In this document: in pieces, positions 40,192 through 48,654 of the stretch
Numbering within the stretch: the stretch's first letter is position 1
Layout: every line of letters starts with the position of its first letter
NCBI RefSeq assembly: GCF_027497255.1
Contig: NZ_CP114903.1
Coordinates: 5,332,001-5,396,000, forward strand
Source of the DNA: Micromonospora sp. WMMD882
GTDB lineage: Bacteria; Actinomycetota; Actinomycetes; Mycobacteriales; Micromonosporaceae
Reading direction: 5' to 3'
Length of the DNA: 64,000 nucleotides
Translations under genes and position numbers: made by a program
The notes under the pieces: model-generated
Seen by the model: the letters and a program-made list of their open reading frames with translations, nothing else
Database searches by the model: none
Told to the model about the DNA's origin: nothing

Positions 40192-41478
40192 GTGGAGGAC
40201 GAGCGGCGCGAACCGCGACCGCGCCGGCGGTGGCCGCTGTGGACGGCGCTCGCCGTGGTGGTCGCGCTGGTGGGATGCCTGCTGCCGGCGGCGCTGGTGG
40301 TCGCGGTGGTCCGCACGCCCCCGCAGCGGCCCGCCGACGGTCGCCCGGCCGGCCCGGACCGCTCCCCGTCCGCCGCCCCCGCCGCCCGGCTGGCCACGGC
40401 CATCGGTGACCGGCTCGACCAGCAGGCCGGCGCGCTGCTGCGCGGCGACCGGCCCGCTTTCCTCGCGGACGTCGACCGGTCCGCCACGGCCGACCTCACC
40501 CGGCAGTTCACCGCGCTGCGTGCGCTACGGGTGGCGGTGTGGCGGGCCGAGCCGAGCGGTGCGCCGTCCCCGACGCCCGGGCAGCCGGGCCAGTGGCGAC
40601 AACTGGTGACCTACCGGTACTGCTTCGTCGAGCCCGCCTGCACCCCCAGCCCGGTGCTGGTCGGCACCCGGTGGCGGGAGGCGGCCGGTGGGCCCCGGCT
40701 GGTCGCGGTGGAGCCCTCGACGTCCGCGCGCACCGGCACCCGCCCCTGGGAGGTCGACGAGTTGACCGTCACCGTGGGGCGGCGGACCCTGGTGGCGACC
40801 ACCCCCGAGCTGCGCGGACGACTGCCCGGGCTGCTCGCCGACGCCGAGGCCGCCGCGGCGGTCGCCGACCGGTACGTCGTCGACGGCGAGCGTCCCGACA
40901 GGTACCGGATCTTCTACGCCGGCCGGGAGGAGTGGCGACGCTGGTACGGCGGCGGCCGGCCGGCGTGGTCCGGCGGGTACGTGGTGACGGTCGGCGGTGG
41001 ACATCACGAGGTGGTGCTCAACGCCGACGCGCTGCGTGCAGGCGGCGTCGGTGACCTGCTCCGGCACGAGCTGACCCACGCGGCCTCCCTGCCCGCCGGC
41101 GGCTGGCCCGGTCAGGAGAGCTGGTGGCTGGTGGAGGGCCTCGCCGAGCTGGCCGGCGCGGGGGACCGCCCGACCGTCGGGTACTCCGGACTGGACCAGG
41201 TACGACGGCTGCTCACAGCCGGCTGGGACGGCCGGCTGGACGACCTCGCCCCGGCCGACGACGCCTCCCCCGACCAGGTCGCGGCCAGCTACGGGATCGG
41301 CTACCTGGCCGTGCGGCACCTGCTCGACCGGTATGGGGAGCAGCGGCTGCTGGCCTTCTTCCGGGAGGTGGTGCACGACCGCCGGCCGGTGGCGGAGGCC
41401 GCCCCGGAGATCCTCGGCGTGCCCTGGCCGACCCTGCGGGACGACTGCGTGGCCCACGTCCGCGCCACGGCCGGCTGA
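40192..41478 (+). CDS. Membrane-anchored protein with a HELTH zinc-protease-like motif
   Basis: A 428-residue protein from GTG 40192. A basic N terminus (RREPRPRRRW) leads into one membrane helix (about 15-40), so most of the protein is outside the cell. The extracellular part carries DLLRHELTHAASLPAGG (HExxH) and then WWLVEGLAELAGAGDRPTVG, giving a HExxH...E gluzincin arrangement as in the peptidase MA family. GIGYLAVRHLLDRYGEQRLL follows, as in those families. The likely role is a cell-surface metallopeptidase, though a decayed one is possible. TACTCT (40180-40185) ends 6 nt before the start. Confidence 0.72.
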   Translation: MEDERREPRPRRRWPLWTALAVVVALVGCLLPAALVVAVVRTPPQRPADGRPAGPDRSPSAAPAARLATAIGDRLDQQAGALLRGDRPAFLADVDRSATADLTRQFTALRALRVAVWRAEPSGAPSPTPGQPGQWRQLVTYRYCFVEPACTPSPVLVGTRWREAAGGPRLVAVEPSTSARTGTRPWEVDELTVTVGRRTLVATTPELRGRLPGLLADAEAAAAVADRYVVDGERPDRYRIFYAGREEWRRWYGGGRPAWSGGYVVTVGGGHHEVVLNADALRAGGVGDLLRHELTHAASLPAGGWPGQESWWLVEGLAELAGAGDRPTVGYSGLDQVRRLLTAGWDGRLDDLAPADDASPDQVAASYGIGYLAVRHLLDRYGEQRLLAFFREVVHDRRPVAEAAPEILGVPWPTLRDDCVAHVRATAG

Positions 41479-41558
41479 ACCAGCCCCCGGTAGCGCGCCT
41501 GACCAGGGCTGTGGCGAGATCAAGTGCACGAAGGGATCGCGCCGTTCACAGCCGTCCC

Positions 41559-41575
41559 GTTACCGTACTGGTAAC
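41559..41575. promoter_or_regulatory. Palindrome gttacc-gtact-ggtaac upstream of the BldC-like gene
   Basis: A perfect 6-bp inverted repeat with a 5-nt spacer, 71 nt before ATG 41646. It has the size of an operator for a small HTH protein, including BldC itself. No binding partner can be named. Confidence 0.5.
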
Positions 41576-41645
41576 ACGCGCGTTGCCTGCCCGACGGGAC
41601 GATCCGTCCGGCGGCCGCGCCGGGGCAGGGATGGGGCGGTGGGCC

Positions 41646-41855
41646 ATGGTCGGGTCACAGTCCGACGGTCGGTTGTCGGAGGTCAGGTTCCTCACCGTCG
41701 CCGAGGTGGCGGCGGTCATGCGGGTGTCGAAGATGACTGTCTACCGGCTCGTGCACAGCGGTGAGCTCACCGCTGTCCGGGTCGGCCGGTCGTTCCGGGT
41801 GCCCGAACACGCGGTCCACGATTACCTGCGCGGGGCGTTCTCCGAAACCGCGTGA
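41646..41855 (+). CDS. BldC/excisionase-like MerR-type helix-turn-helix protein
   Basis: A 69-residue DNA-binding protein: FLTVAEVAAVMRVSKMTVYR then LVHSGELTAVRVGRSFRVPE, the single-domain MerR-like fold of BldC and the AT-rich-binding excisionase family. Mycobacterial Rv0500A and Streptomyces BldC are the counterparts, and the next gene, bS22, follows in the same order as in mycobacteria. BldC binds cooperatively to direct repeats and delays development in Streptomyces. ATG 41646 chosen; ATG 41631 adds five residues. Confidence 0.88.
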   Translation: MVGSQSDGRLSEVRFLTVAEVAAVMRVSKMTVYRLVHSGELTAVRVGRSFRVPEHAVHDYLRGAFSETA

Positions 41856-41915
41856 CCCGGAGTCGGCGGGCGTGCGGACGGCCGGCGGGCCGGGTGGCCG
41901 CGCTCGACCACCGCC

Positions 41916-41948
41916 GACCAGCCCGCCACGGAGGGTGACGGGCTGGTC
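41916..41948 (+). terminator. Hairpin terminator after the BldC-like gene
   Basis: gaccagcccg (41916-41925) and cgggctggtc (41939-41948) form a 10-bp stem with a 13-nt loop, 60 nt after the stop. It separates the regulator from the bS22 gene. Confidence 0.75.
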
Positions 41949-41996
41949 GGCGGCGACCGGTCGGGAGGGGACGGAACGGGCATCGACGGGGGCGCG

Positions 41997-42026
41997 TTGG
42001 TCCTGCTGATGCTCTCCGGCTACCCT
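41997..42026 (+). promoter_or_regulatory. Promoter of the bS22 gene
   Basis: TTGGTC (41997-42002), an 18-nt spacer and TACCCT (42021-42026) predict a start near 42033 and an untranslated leader of about 127 nt before ATG 42160. Unlike many genes here it therefore has a real leader and a ribosome site. Confidence 0.55.
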
Positions 42027-42159
42027 GGTCCAGACCGTGACCACCCGGCGGTGCGCCGCGACGCCCACCAGCGAGGTCAGGTCCGTTGTCCGCAAGCGGT
42101 CCCCGGCGCCGCCCCGGCGCGTCCGGTCCGCCCCGCACGTTGCATCGAAAGGCTTTCGT

Positions 42160-42261
42160 ATGGGCTCGGTGGTCAAGAAGCGCCGCAAGCGCATGGCTAA
42201 GAAGAAGCACCGCAAGCTGCTGCGCAAGACCCGCGTCCAGCGTCGCCGTCTCGGCAAGTGA
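42160..42261 (+). CDS. Small ribosomal protein bS22 (AURKAIP1/COX24-like), 33 residues
   Basis: The 33-residue product [20 protein letters not shown] plus [13 protein letters not shown] is almost entirely Lys, Arg and hydrophobic residues. It matches the tiny protein found in the mycobacterial 30S subunit (bS22, Rv0500B type) and the COX24 domain of mitochondrial AURKAIP1. A clear GAAAGG ribosome site lies 7 nt upstream of ATG 42160. It lies between the BldC-like gene and the epimerase, as in mycobacteria. Short genes like this are easily missed. Confidence 0.93.
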   Translation: MGSVVKKRRKRMAKKKHRKLLRKTRVQRRRLGK

Positions 42262-42378
42262 CCGCGGGCCGGGCCTGACCCGGCGCCGGTCACCTGCCTT
42301 CTGTCGACCCTCGGAGGCTCAGGTGAGAAAGCCGTGGACGTCCCGGCTCGATCCGGCCTGCCGAGCAGGGTGCGCGAC

Positions 42379-43452
42379 ATGACCCCCGGTGGCGCCTCGG
42401 GCGCTCCGGGGGTCGTCGTCGTGACCGGGGTCAGCCGGCACCTCGGCGCGCACGTCGCCGCCCGGCTCGCCACCGACCCACGGATCGAACGGGTCATCGG
42501 GGTGGACCCGCCCGCCGCCGGGGCCGAGTTCACCGACCTGCTGGACCGGGTCGAACGGGTCCGGGTCGACGCGGGGTCGCTCGGCGGCCTGCTGGCCGAC
42601 CTGTCGGTCGACGCGGTGGTGCACCTCGCCCTGGTCAGCGCGCCCGACCGGCAGCACGGCGGCCGGGCCGCCATGAAGGAACAGAACGTCATCGGCACCA
42701 TGCAGCTCCTGGCCGCCTGCCAGCGCGCGCCCCGGCTGCGCAAGGTGGTCGTCCGGTCCTCCACCGCCGCGTACGGGGTCTCCTTCCGCGACCCGGCGGT
42801 GTTCACCGAGGAGACCGAGCCGCGCGAGGTGCCGCGCGGCGGCTTCGGACGGGACATCCTCGACATCGAGGGGTACGTGCGGGGGTTCCGGCGTCGCCGG
42901 CCCGACGTGACCGCCACCGTGCTGCGCTTCGCCCCGTTCATCGGCTCCACCGCCGACACCACCCTCACCCGCTACTTCCGCGCGCCGGTGGTGCCCACCG
43001 TGCTCGGCCGTGACCCCCGGTTGCAGTTCCTGCACATCGACGACGCGTTGGAGGTGCTGCACCGGTCGATCGTGGCGGACCACCCGGGCACCTACAACGT
43101 CGCCGGCCCCGGGGTGCTGTCACTGTCCCAGGCGATCCGCCGGGCCGGCCGGATCGAGGCGCCCGTGCTGGAGCCGGGCCTGTCCGGGGCGGTGTCGCTG
43201 GCCCGCACCCTCGGCTACGGCCGGCTCGGGCTCGACCAGGTGGACCTCTTCGTCCACGGCCGGGTGGTGGACACCAGCCGGCTGATCCAGGAGTACGGCT
43301 TCACCCCGCGTACCACGGCCGCCGCCTTCGACGACTTCCTCCGCGCCCACCAGCGGGGCGCGGTGCTGACCCGGGATCGGCTGGCCGCCACCGAGCAGGC
43401 CATCCTCGCCGGGATCCGGCAGGTCCGCGCGGCCGCCCGGGAGCAGTCGTGA
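42379..43452 (+). CDS. NAD-dependent epimerase/dehydratase (GalE2-like)
   Basis: A 357-residue extended SDR. GVVVVTGVSRHLGAHVAARL is the nucleotide-binding start, in which the usual GxxGxxG loop is changed to TGVSRHLG; HLALVSAPD and SSTAAYGVSF follow, but the usual Tyr-x3-Lys is not at the expected place (IEGYVRGF). It may therefore bind a nucleotide without classical catalysis. Mycobacterial Rv0501 is the syntenic protein. ATG 42379 is the preferred start (GTG 42370 is close). The stop overlaps the acyltransferase start by 4 nt. Confidence 0.82.
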   Translation: MTPGGASGAPGVVVVTGVSRHLGAHVAARLATDPRIERVIGVDPPAAGAEFTDLLDRVERVRVDAGSLGGLLADLSVDAVVHLALVSAPDRQHGGRAAMKEQNVIGTMQLLAACQRAPRLRKVVVRSSTAAYGVSFRDPAVFTEETEPREVPRGGFGRDILDIEGYVRGFRRRRPDVTATVLRFAPFIGSTADTTLTRYFRAPVVPTVLGRDPRLQFLHIDDALEVLHRSIVADHPGTYNVAGPGVLSLSQAIRRAGRIEAPVLEPGLSGAVSLARTLGYGRLGLDQVDLFVHGRVVDTSRLIQEYGFTPRTTAAAFDDFLRAHQRGAVLTRDRLAATEQAILAGIRQVRAAAREQS

Positions 43453-44423
43453 CCCGCCCCGACGGCGCCCGGCGGGACGTGCCGGCGGGCCGGCCGTTCC
43501 AGCCGCCGGCCGCCGACGATCTGGCCCGGCCGGCCCGACGCAACGGGCGTCACCACGGCTCCGCCGTACCCGACCGGCCGGTCGACAAGTGGGACCGGCG
43601 GGTCGCCGACGCGCTGGCCTTCGTACGCCGCCGGCTGGCCGGCGAGTACGAGATCGACGAGTTCGGGTTCGACCCGGAGCTGACCGAGGCGGTGTTCCAC
43701 CCGGTCCTGCGGCTGCTCTACCGCGACTGGTTCCGTACCGAGATCACCGGCCTGGAGCACGTGCCCGCCGAGGGGCCGGCCCTGGTGGTCGGCAACCACT
43801 CCGGCACGGTCGCCCTGGACGCGCTGATCCTCTCCGCCGCCCTGCACGACCGGCACCCGGCCCGCCGCTTCCTCCGGCTGCTCGGCGCGGACCTGGTCTT
43901 CCGGATGCCGGTGGTCTCCGAGGTGGCCCGCAAGTCCGGCGGCACGGTGGCCTGCAACCCGGACGCCGAGCGGCTGATGCGGGCCGGTGAGCTGGTCGGC
44001 GTCTGGCCCGAGGGGTTCAAGGGCATCGGCAAGCTCTACTCCGACAGGTACAAACTCCAGCGCTTCGGCCGGGGCGGGTTCGTCTCGGCGGCGCTGCGCA
44101 CCGGCACGCCGATCGTCCCGGTGGCGGTCGTCGGCGCGGAGGAGACGTACCCGATGCTCGCCGACATCAAGCCGCTGGCCCGGCTGCTCAAACTGCCGTA
44201 CTTCCCGGTCACGCCGACCTTCCCGTGGCTCGGGCCGCTGGGTCTGGTGCCGCTGCCCAGCAAGTGGCTCATCGAGTTCTGCCCGCCGATCCCCACCGCG
44301 CACCTGACCGACGCGGCGGACGACCCGCTCGTCGTGTTCAACCTCGCCGACCAGGTCCGGGAGACCATCCAGCAGACCCTCCACCAGCTCCTGGAACGCC
44401 GGCCGGACCCGTTCGGCCCCTGA
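43449..44423 (+). CDS. Lysophospholipid acyltransferase family protein
   Basis: A 324-residue PlsC-type acyltransferase from GTG 43449. After an unusual Arg/Pro-rich 45-residue N terminus, the conserved blocks are VVGNHSGTVALDA (NHx4D), the GADLVFRMPVV region, and LVGVWPEGFKGIGKLY (EG motif with PEG), then VPVAVVGAEETYP. It would acylate a lysophospholipid or glycerophosphate at the membrane; mycobacterial Rv0502 is the syntenic relative. Translationally coupled to the epimerase by GTGA. Confidence 0.88.
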   Translation: MTRPDGARRDVPAGRPFQPPAADDLARPARRNGRHHGSAVPDRPVDKWDRRVADALAFVRRRLAGEYEIDEFGFDPELTEAVFHPVLRLLYRDWFRTEITGLEHVPAEGPALVVGNHSGTVALDALILSAALHDRHPARRFLRLLGADLVFRMPVVSEVARKSGGTVACNPDAERLMRAGELVGVWPEGFKGIGKLYSDRYKLQRFGRGGFVSAALRTGTPIVPVAVVGAEETYPMLADIKPLARLLKLPYFPVTPTFPWLGPLGLVPLPSKWLIEFCPPIPTAHLTDAADDPLVVFNLADQVRETIQQTLHQLLERRPDPFGP

Positions 44424-44437
44424 CCGGCGCGCCGGGC

Positions 44438-45595
44438 TCAGGTCAGGCTGCCCAGGTCCAGGGTGTGCCAGGCGGTCACCTCGGGCGTGCCGGTCGACCA
44501 CCACAGCACGTCGCCCCGGCAGAGCACCAACCCCACCCCGTCGGCCACGGTCACCGCCCGCCGTCGGGTGACGTCCCACAGCCGGAGCTGCTGCCCGCCG
44601 CCGGTCACGCCGCCCGGCCCGGTGCGCAGCAGCACCTCGAACCGGTCGCGTACCGCCACGTCGATCAGGGCGGCGCTGCCGTCCGGCCCGGCCACCCGGT
44701 GCCGGTCCCGGCCGTCCGCCCGGACCAGGTCGATCCGGCCCGGCCCGGCCCCGGCGGGCACCAGCGCCCGGCACCACGTCGGGCCACAGGTGAGCAGCTC
44801 CGCCGGGCCGGCGGACACCCGCCGTTCGACGCCGTCGGTCAGGCTGCGCAGGGTGACCGGGCCGGCCGCGCCGGCGCCCACGCTGACCAGCCACGGCCAC
44901 GTCGACAGCGCCCACCCGCCGGGCACGGCGCGTACGTCGACCGGGCCGCCGGCCAACGCCACCGAACGCACCTCGGTGGCCGGGGCGTCGCTGTCGGGCG
45001 CGGCGACCCACCACAGCCGGCCCGCCTCGATCAGCATGTCGTGCCGCGAGTTGAAGAAGAGCACGTCACCCGGGTCCGAGGTGAGTCGGCGGGCCGGTCG
45101 CCCCGACCCCGGGTTCACCGTCCACAACTCGGTGCGGCCCCGACCGTCCCGACCGGTGGTGGTCTCCGCCCAGGCGACGTCGGCGCCGGCGACGGCGAGG
45201 CCGGCGTACTGCGGCGCGCCGTCCGCCGGCAGCCGGCGCAGCTCCCGCGGCGTGCCGTCGGCGGCGCGCAGCAGCAACCGCAACGACCGGCCGTCGGGGC
45301 TGGGCGCGGTGCCGAGCGAGGTGACCGCGTCGAGGAACCAGACCGGGCTGTACGCCGTACCGTCGGCGAGCCGGGCGGGCAGGGCGCCCCGTACCGCCCG
45401 TGGCCACTCCTGCTCGACCCGGCGCTCCGGTCCGGGCCGCCCGGCCGGGTCGACCGGTCGGCTGTCGACCTCCGGCAGGGTGACCAGCGCGCTGCCGGCG
45501 GCGACCGCCACGGCGAGCCCGACGAGCCGGGAGCGGGACGCCGGGCCGGCGCGCCCCGGCCACCCGGCCGCCCACCAGCGCCGTCCCGGGCTCAC
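44438..45595 (-). CDS. Membrane-anchored beta-propeller-like protein, function unknown
   Basis: A 385-residue protein. A hydrophobic segment (about 20-40, RLVGLAVAVAAGSALVTLPE) anchors it; the rest is beta-rich with repeated strand-turn units (APSPDGRSLRLLLRAADG, AGLAVAGADVAWAETTTG, RRLTSDPGDVLFFNSRHD, LICDVAV-type strands) resembling WD40/PQQ-like propellers. No catalytic motif. GTG 45595 overlaps the stop of the HAD phosphatase gene by 4 nt, so it is cotranscribed with it. Possibly a surface sensor or scaffold; not otherwise recognisable. Confidence 0.65.
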   Translation of the reverse strand: MSPGRRWWAAGWPGRAGPASRSRLVGLAVAVAAGSALVTLPEVDSRPVDPAGRPGPERRVEQEWPRAVRGALPARLADGTAYSPVWFLDAVTSLGTAPSPDGRSLRLLLRAADGTPRELRRLPADGAPQYAGLAVAGADVAWAETTTGRDGRGRTELWTVNPGSGRPARRLTSDPGDVLFFNSRHDMLIEAGRLWWVAAPDSDAPATEVRSVALAGGPVDVRAVPGGWALSTWPWLVSVGAGAAGPVTLRSLTDGVERRVSAGPAELLTCGPTWCRALVPAGAGPGRIDLVRADGRDRHRVAGPDGSAALIDVAVRDRFEVLLRTGPGGVTGGGQQLRLWDVTRRRAVTVADGVGLVLCRGDVLWWSTGTPEVTAWHTLDLGSLT

Positions 45596-46461
45596 TGGGC
45601 TGCCTGTCGGCGGCGGCGCACCGCCATCCCGGCGCTGACCGCGCCGGCCAGCAGCCCGGCGGCGGCGGTCGACGGCACCGCGATCCGGGCCGCCCGGCGG
45701 CCGGTACGGAAGTCATGGACCTCCCAGCCCCGTTCCCGGGCGGCGCGCAGCAGCAGGGCGTCCGGGTTGACCGCGACCGCCCGCCCGACCGCGTCGAGCA
45801 TCGGCAGGTCGTTGACGGAGTCGCTGTAGGCGACGCAGCGGCGCAGGTCCAGCCCTTCCACCTCGGCGAGCTGGCTGACCGCCTCGGCCTTGGCCGGGCC
45901 GTGCATCAGGTCGCCCACCAGCCGGCCGGTGTACGCGCCGTCGACGATCTCGGCGACCGTGCCGATCGCCCCGGTCAGGCCGAGCCGGGCGGCGATCACC
46001 CGACCGATCTCCACCGGGGCGGCGCTGACCAACCAGACCTGGGCGCCGTCGACGAGGTGTCGCAGGGCCAACCGGCGGGTCCCGGCCCAGATCCGGGGCG
46101 CCATCAGCTCGTCGAAGATCTCCTCGGTGAGCCGTTCCACATCGTCCACCCGCCAACCCTCGACGAAGGCGAGCGCGGCCTCCCTGGCGTGCGACATGTC
46201 ACCGGCGTGCTCGGTGGCGAGCAACCGGAACCGGAGCTGCTGCCAGGCGAAACGGGCCAGGTCACCGGTGGTGACGTACCGGCGGGCGGCGAGCCCCCGG
46301 GCGAACCAGTAGAGCGACGCGCCCTGCATCATGGTGTTGTCCACGTCGAAGAAGGCCGCCGCGCCCGGATCGGCCACCGGGGGCGGTCGGTCGGTGTCGG
46401 CCCACCCTGCGGTGTGACCGTGGGCATCCGTGCTGACGGTCACCTTCCGGGTCCGGGCCAC
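45592..46461 (-). CDS. HAD-IB family hydrolase (SerB-like phosphatase)
   Basis: A 289-residue protein. The HAD core starts at about residue 37 with AAFFDVDNTMM (nucleophile Asp in DVDNT), followed by VWLVSAAPVEIGRVIAA, and CVAYSDSVNDLPML, which holds the metal Asp residues. The C terminus has a hydrophobic segment (AAAGLLAGAVSAGMAVRRRR), so it may be membrane-bound. It is the counterpart of mycobacterial SerB1 (Rv0505c). Known members act on phosphoserine or on phosphorylated lipids; the substrate here is open. GTG 46461 assigned. Confidence 0.88.
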   Translation of the reverse strand: MARTRKVTVSTDAHGHTAGWADTDRPPPVADPGAAAFFDVDNTMMQGASLYWFARGLAARRYVTTGDLARFAWQQLRFRLLATEHAGDMSHAREAALAFVEGWRVDDVERLTEEIFDELMAPRIWAGTRRLALRHLVDGAQVWLVSAAPVEIGRVIAARLGLTGAIGTVAEIVDGAYTGRLVGDLMHGPAKAEAVSQLAEVEGLDLRRCVAYSDSVNDLPMLDAVGRAVAVNPDALLLRAARERGWEVHDFRTGRRAARIAVPSTAAAGLLAGAVSAGMAVRRRRQAAQ

Positions 46462-46491
46462 ACAGCGCTCCCTCCGCTCGACGCTCAGCCG

Positions 46492-46538
46492 GCGCGGTCG
46501 GTCCGAGGCGCGGTCGGTCCGAGGCGCGGTTGGTCCGG
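46492..46538. repeat. 16-nt direct repeat, about 2.9 copies
   Basis: gcgcggtcggtccgag at 46492-46507 and 46508-46523 is perfect; a third copy (46524-46538) differs by one base and is shorter. It lies in the 165-nt gap between the SerB-like gene start and the DUF5667 gene. No function seen. Confidence 0.85.
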
Positions 46539-46626
46539 TGTGCCCGCCACCCGCGAGACTAGCCGGGGAACCTGTGGTGGCTCGCAGTCATGCGGGAACC
46601 GGCGGCTGTTGTCGGGGTTACCCCGG

Positions 46627-47529
46627 TCAGCGACAGGAGCCGGGAACCGGACCGAGGGAGTCGGTCCGGCCGGTTGCCGGGATGCCGCAGGGCAGGTTGG
46701 TCCGGAGCGTCGCGGAGCGGCGACCGGCAGCGTCGAGCAGCAGCAGGGACTGCCGGGTGCGGTCACGTTCGGCGCGGGACGCGCCGTCGGCCAGGGCGGC
46801 CACCGCGCGTCGTTGGCCGTCGAGAAAGGCGTCCACGGCGTCCAGCCCGGCCGGGTCGGACCGGTGCGCCGTCGCGGTGGTGAGCAGCCGGACGCCGTGG
46901 CGGGTGTCCTCGTCCATGTCGTCGAGGACGGCGGCGAACGCGAACCGGTCGCCCCGGACGGCGGTCGCTTCGACGAGCCGGGTGCGGGCGAAGTCCAGGA
47001 AGAGCTGCCCACGGCTGAGGTCGGAGCTGGCCAGCGCGAGCTGGGCGCGCTCGGCGGAACGTTTCATCCCGTAGAGGGCGTCACCCGGGATGGCGTTCTC
47101 GCTCGCCGCCGAGATGCCCGAGACCGCGACCGCGCCGGCGGTGATCCCGGCCAGGATGGCGCACCGGGCCCGGGCCCGACGGGCGGTGGCCGATGCGGCC
47201 AGCAGGTTGCGTGGGATCAGCCCGCCGGCCACCCGTCGGCCGGTCGCGCCGACCGGGTCACGGAGGGCCGCGTCGCCGGTCGGGACGCCGACGCCCTCGC
47301 GCTCGGCGGTCGCCATCAACGTGGCGCGCAGGTCGGCCCGGAAGCCCGGCCTCGGTTCGGCCGCCGGAGCGGCCGTCCCGAGCTGTTGGCCGAGGGCGAC
47401 CAGCGCGCCGAGCTGGTCGTCGGCCCGGGAACGCACATGGTGTCGCCGGCCGCCGTTGGCCTCGTCGAGCAGTTGGGCGAATCGCTCGGCGTGCCGACGG
47501 GAGAAGAGTTCACTGTCCACCGCAGGCAT
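46627..47529 (-). CDS. DUF5667 protein, probable anti-sigma partner of BldN
   Basis: A 300-residue protein. Residues 1-110 form a polar N-terminal region (RHAERFAQLLDEANGGRRHH); a membrane helix lies at about 123-145 (RARCAILAGITAGAVAVSGI); the C-terminal 140 residues are helical (YGMKRSAERAQLALASSDLS, the DUF5667 domain). This is the layout of a transmembrane anti-sigma factor with an outside sensor part. It follows bldN in the same direction, as Streptomyces rsbN follows bldN. The role as anti-sigma factor is inferred from context; the zinc-type ASD is not seen. Confidence 0.72.
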   Translation of the reverse strand: MPAVDSELFSRRHAERFAQLLDEANGGRRHHVRSRADDQLGALVALGQQLGTAAPAAEPRPGFRADLRATLMATAEREGVGVPTGDAALRDPVGATGRRVAGGLIPRNLLAASATARRARARCAILAGITAGAVAVSGISAASENAIPGDALYGMKRSAERAQLALASSDLSRGQLFLDFARTRLVEATAVRGDRFAFAAVLDDMDEDTRHGVRLLTTATAHRSDPAGLDAVDAFLDGQRRAVAALADGASRAERDRTRQSLLLLDAAGRRSATLRTNLPCGIPATGRTDSLGPVPGSCR

Positions 47530-47697
47530 CTCCTCTCGCTGCTCACGGCCGTCTGGCCGCTGTCCGGAGCGGACACCGGTCGCACCCGGAGAAACGGTCC
47601 GTGCCTGGCGATGGTTACGGCCCGGAGACCGACGAAATGAATTGCAGTGACAGGCGTCGCTGTCCTTGGGGTCGCCGGCCGCTGCGGAGGCGTCGGA

Positions 47698-48654
47698 TCA
47701 GGGCTGGAAGCCGTCGGGCAGCAGGCGGGCCAGGGCGCGGACGGCACGGTACTGGAGAGCCTTGATGGCCCCTTCGTTCTTGCCCATCGCCCGGGCCGTC
47801 TCGGCCACCGAGAAGCCCTGCAGGAAACGCAGCACGATGCACTCCTGCTGCTCCGGGTTGAGCTGCTTGACGGCGGTGAGCAGAGCCACGTTCGTGACGT
47901 GCTCGACCACGGCCGCCTCCGGGCTGCCCTCGGGACCGCGGTCCTCACGGTCGGCGTCCAGCACGTCGCCCGTGGTCACCTCCAGCCGGTACCGGCCGGA
48001 CTTGAAGTGGTCGGCCACCAGGTTGCGGGCGATGGTCACCAACCATGCCCCGAGGTCCCGCCCCTGCCAGGTGAAACTGCCGATCCGCTTGAGCGCGCGC
48101 AGGAACGTGTCGGAGGTGAGGTCCTCGGCGAGCTGCCGGTTGCCGACGCGGAAGTACACGAACCGGAAGACCGTGTCGACGTACCGGTCGTAGAGCAGGC
48201 CGAACGCCTCGGTCTCGCCGGCCTGGGCGCGCTCGACGAGCGTCCACACCTCGGTCGCCGGGTCGGACGGGTCCGGGCGGCTCGGCTGGTTGGCCGGGAC
48301 GGCGGTCGCCTCGGTGGCCGGGACCACCGGCATGACGGCGGTCTCGGCGCTGGCCGGATCGACGGCGGGGACCCCGTCACCGGAGCGGCGGCCCGGCTCC
48401 GGCCCGACCCCCGACCCGGAGCGCGAGGGCTGGGCCGGCATGCTCGGCCGGGCCGACACCGCGACCCGGCCGCCGGCGGGCCTGGCGTTGCCGTTTCCCG
48501 GCGCGGCCGGGCGGGGCGGCGGATCGTTCGGGTGCGGCCGGCCACGAGCCCGTCTGGACGCGTCGTCGTCCCGCGCCCCGGCGCCCCACGGGTCGTCGGG
48601 GCGACGCGGCGGGGCCGTCCCCGACGAATGCTCCGCGTAACCGAACGTGGTCAT
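47698..48654 (-). CDS. bldN: ECF sigma factor, BldN family
   Basis: A 318-residue sigma factor. Sigma2: LVERAQAGETEAFGLLYDRY then DTVFRFVYFRVGNRQLAEDL, with DTFLRALKRIGSFTWQGRDL and WLVTIARNLVADHFKSGRYR; sigma4: LNPEQQECIVLRFLQGFSVA, then ETARAMGKNEGAIKALQYRA. This closely matches S. coelicolor BldN, which directs aerial-mycelium genes. The N-terminal about 130 residues are Pro/Arg/Ala-rich and take the place of the BldN pro-region cleaved during development. ATG 48654 is preceded by GGGAGG. A strong candidate partner, the DUF5667 protein, is downstream. Confidence 0.93.
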   Translation of the reverse strand: MTTFGYAEHSSGTAPPRRPDDPWGAGARDDDASRRARGRPHPNDPPPRPAAPGNGNARPAGGRVAVSARPSMPAQPSRSGSGVGPEPGRRSGDGVPAVDPASAETAVMPVVPATEATAVPANQPSRPDPSDPATEVWTLVERAQAGETEAFGLLYDRYVDTVFRFVYFRVGNRQLAEDLTSDTFLRALKRIGSFTWQGRDLGAWLVTIARNLVADHFKSGRYRLEVTTGDVLDADREDRGPEGSPEAAVVEHVTNVALLTAVKQLNPEQQECIVLRFLQGFSVAETARAMGKNEGAIKALQYRAVRALARLLPDGFQP

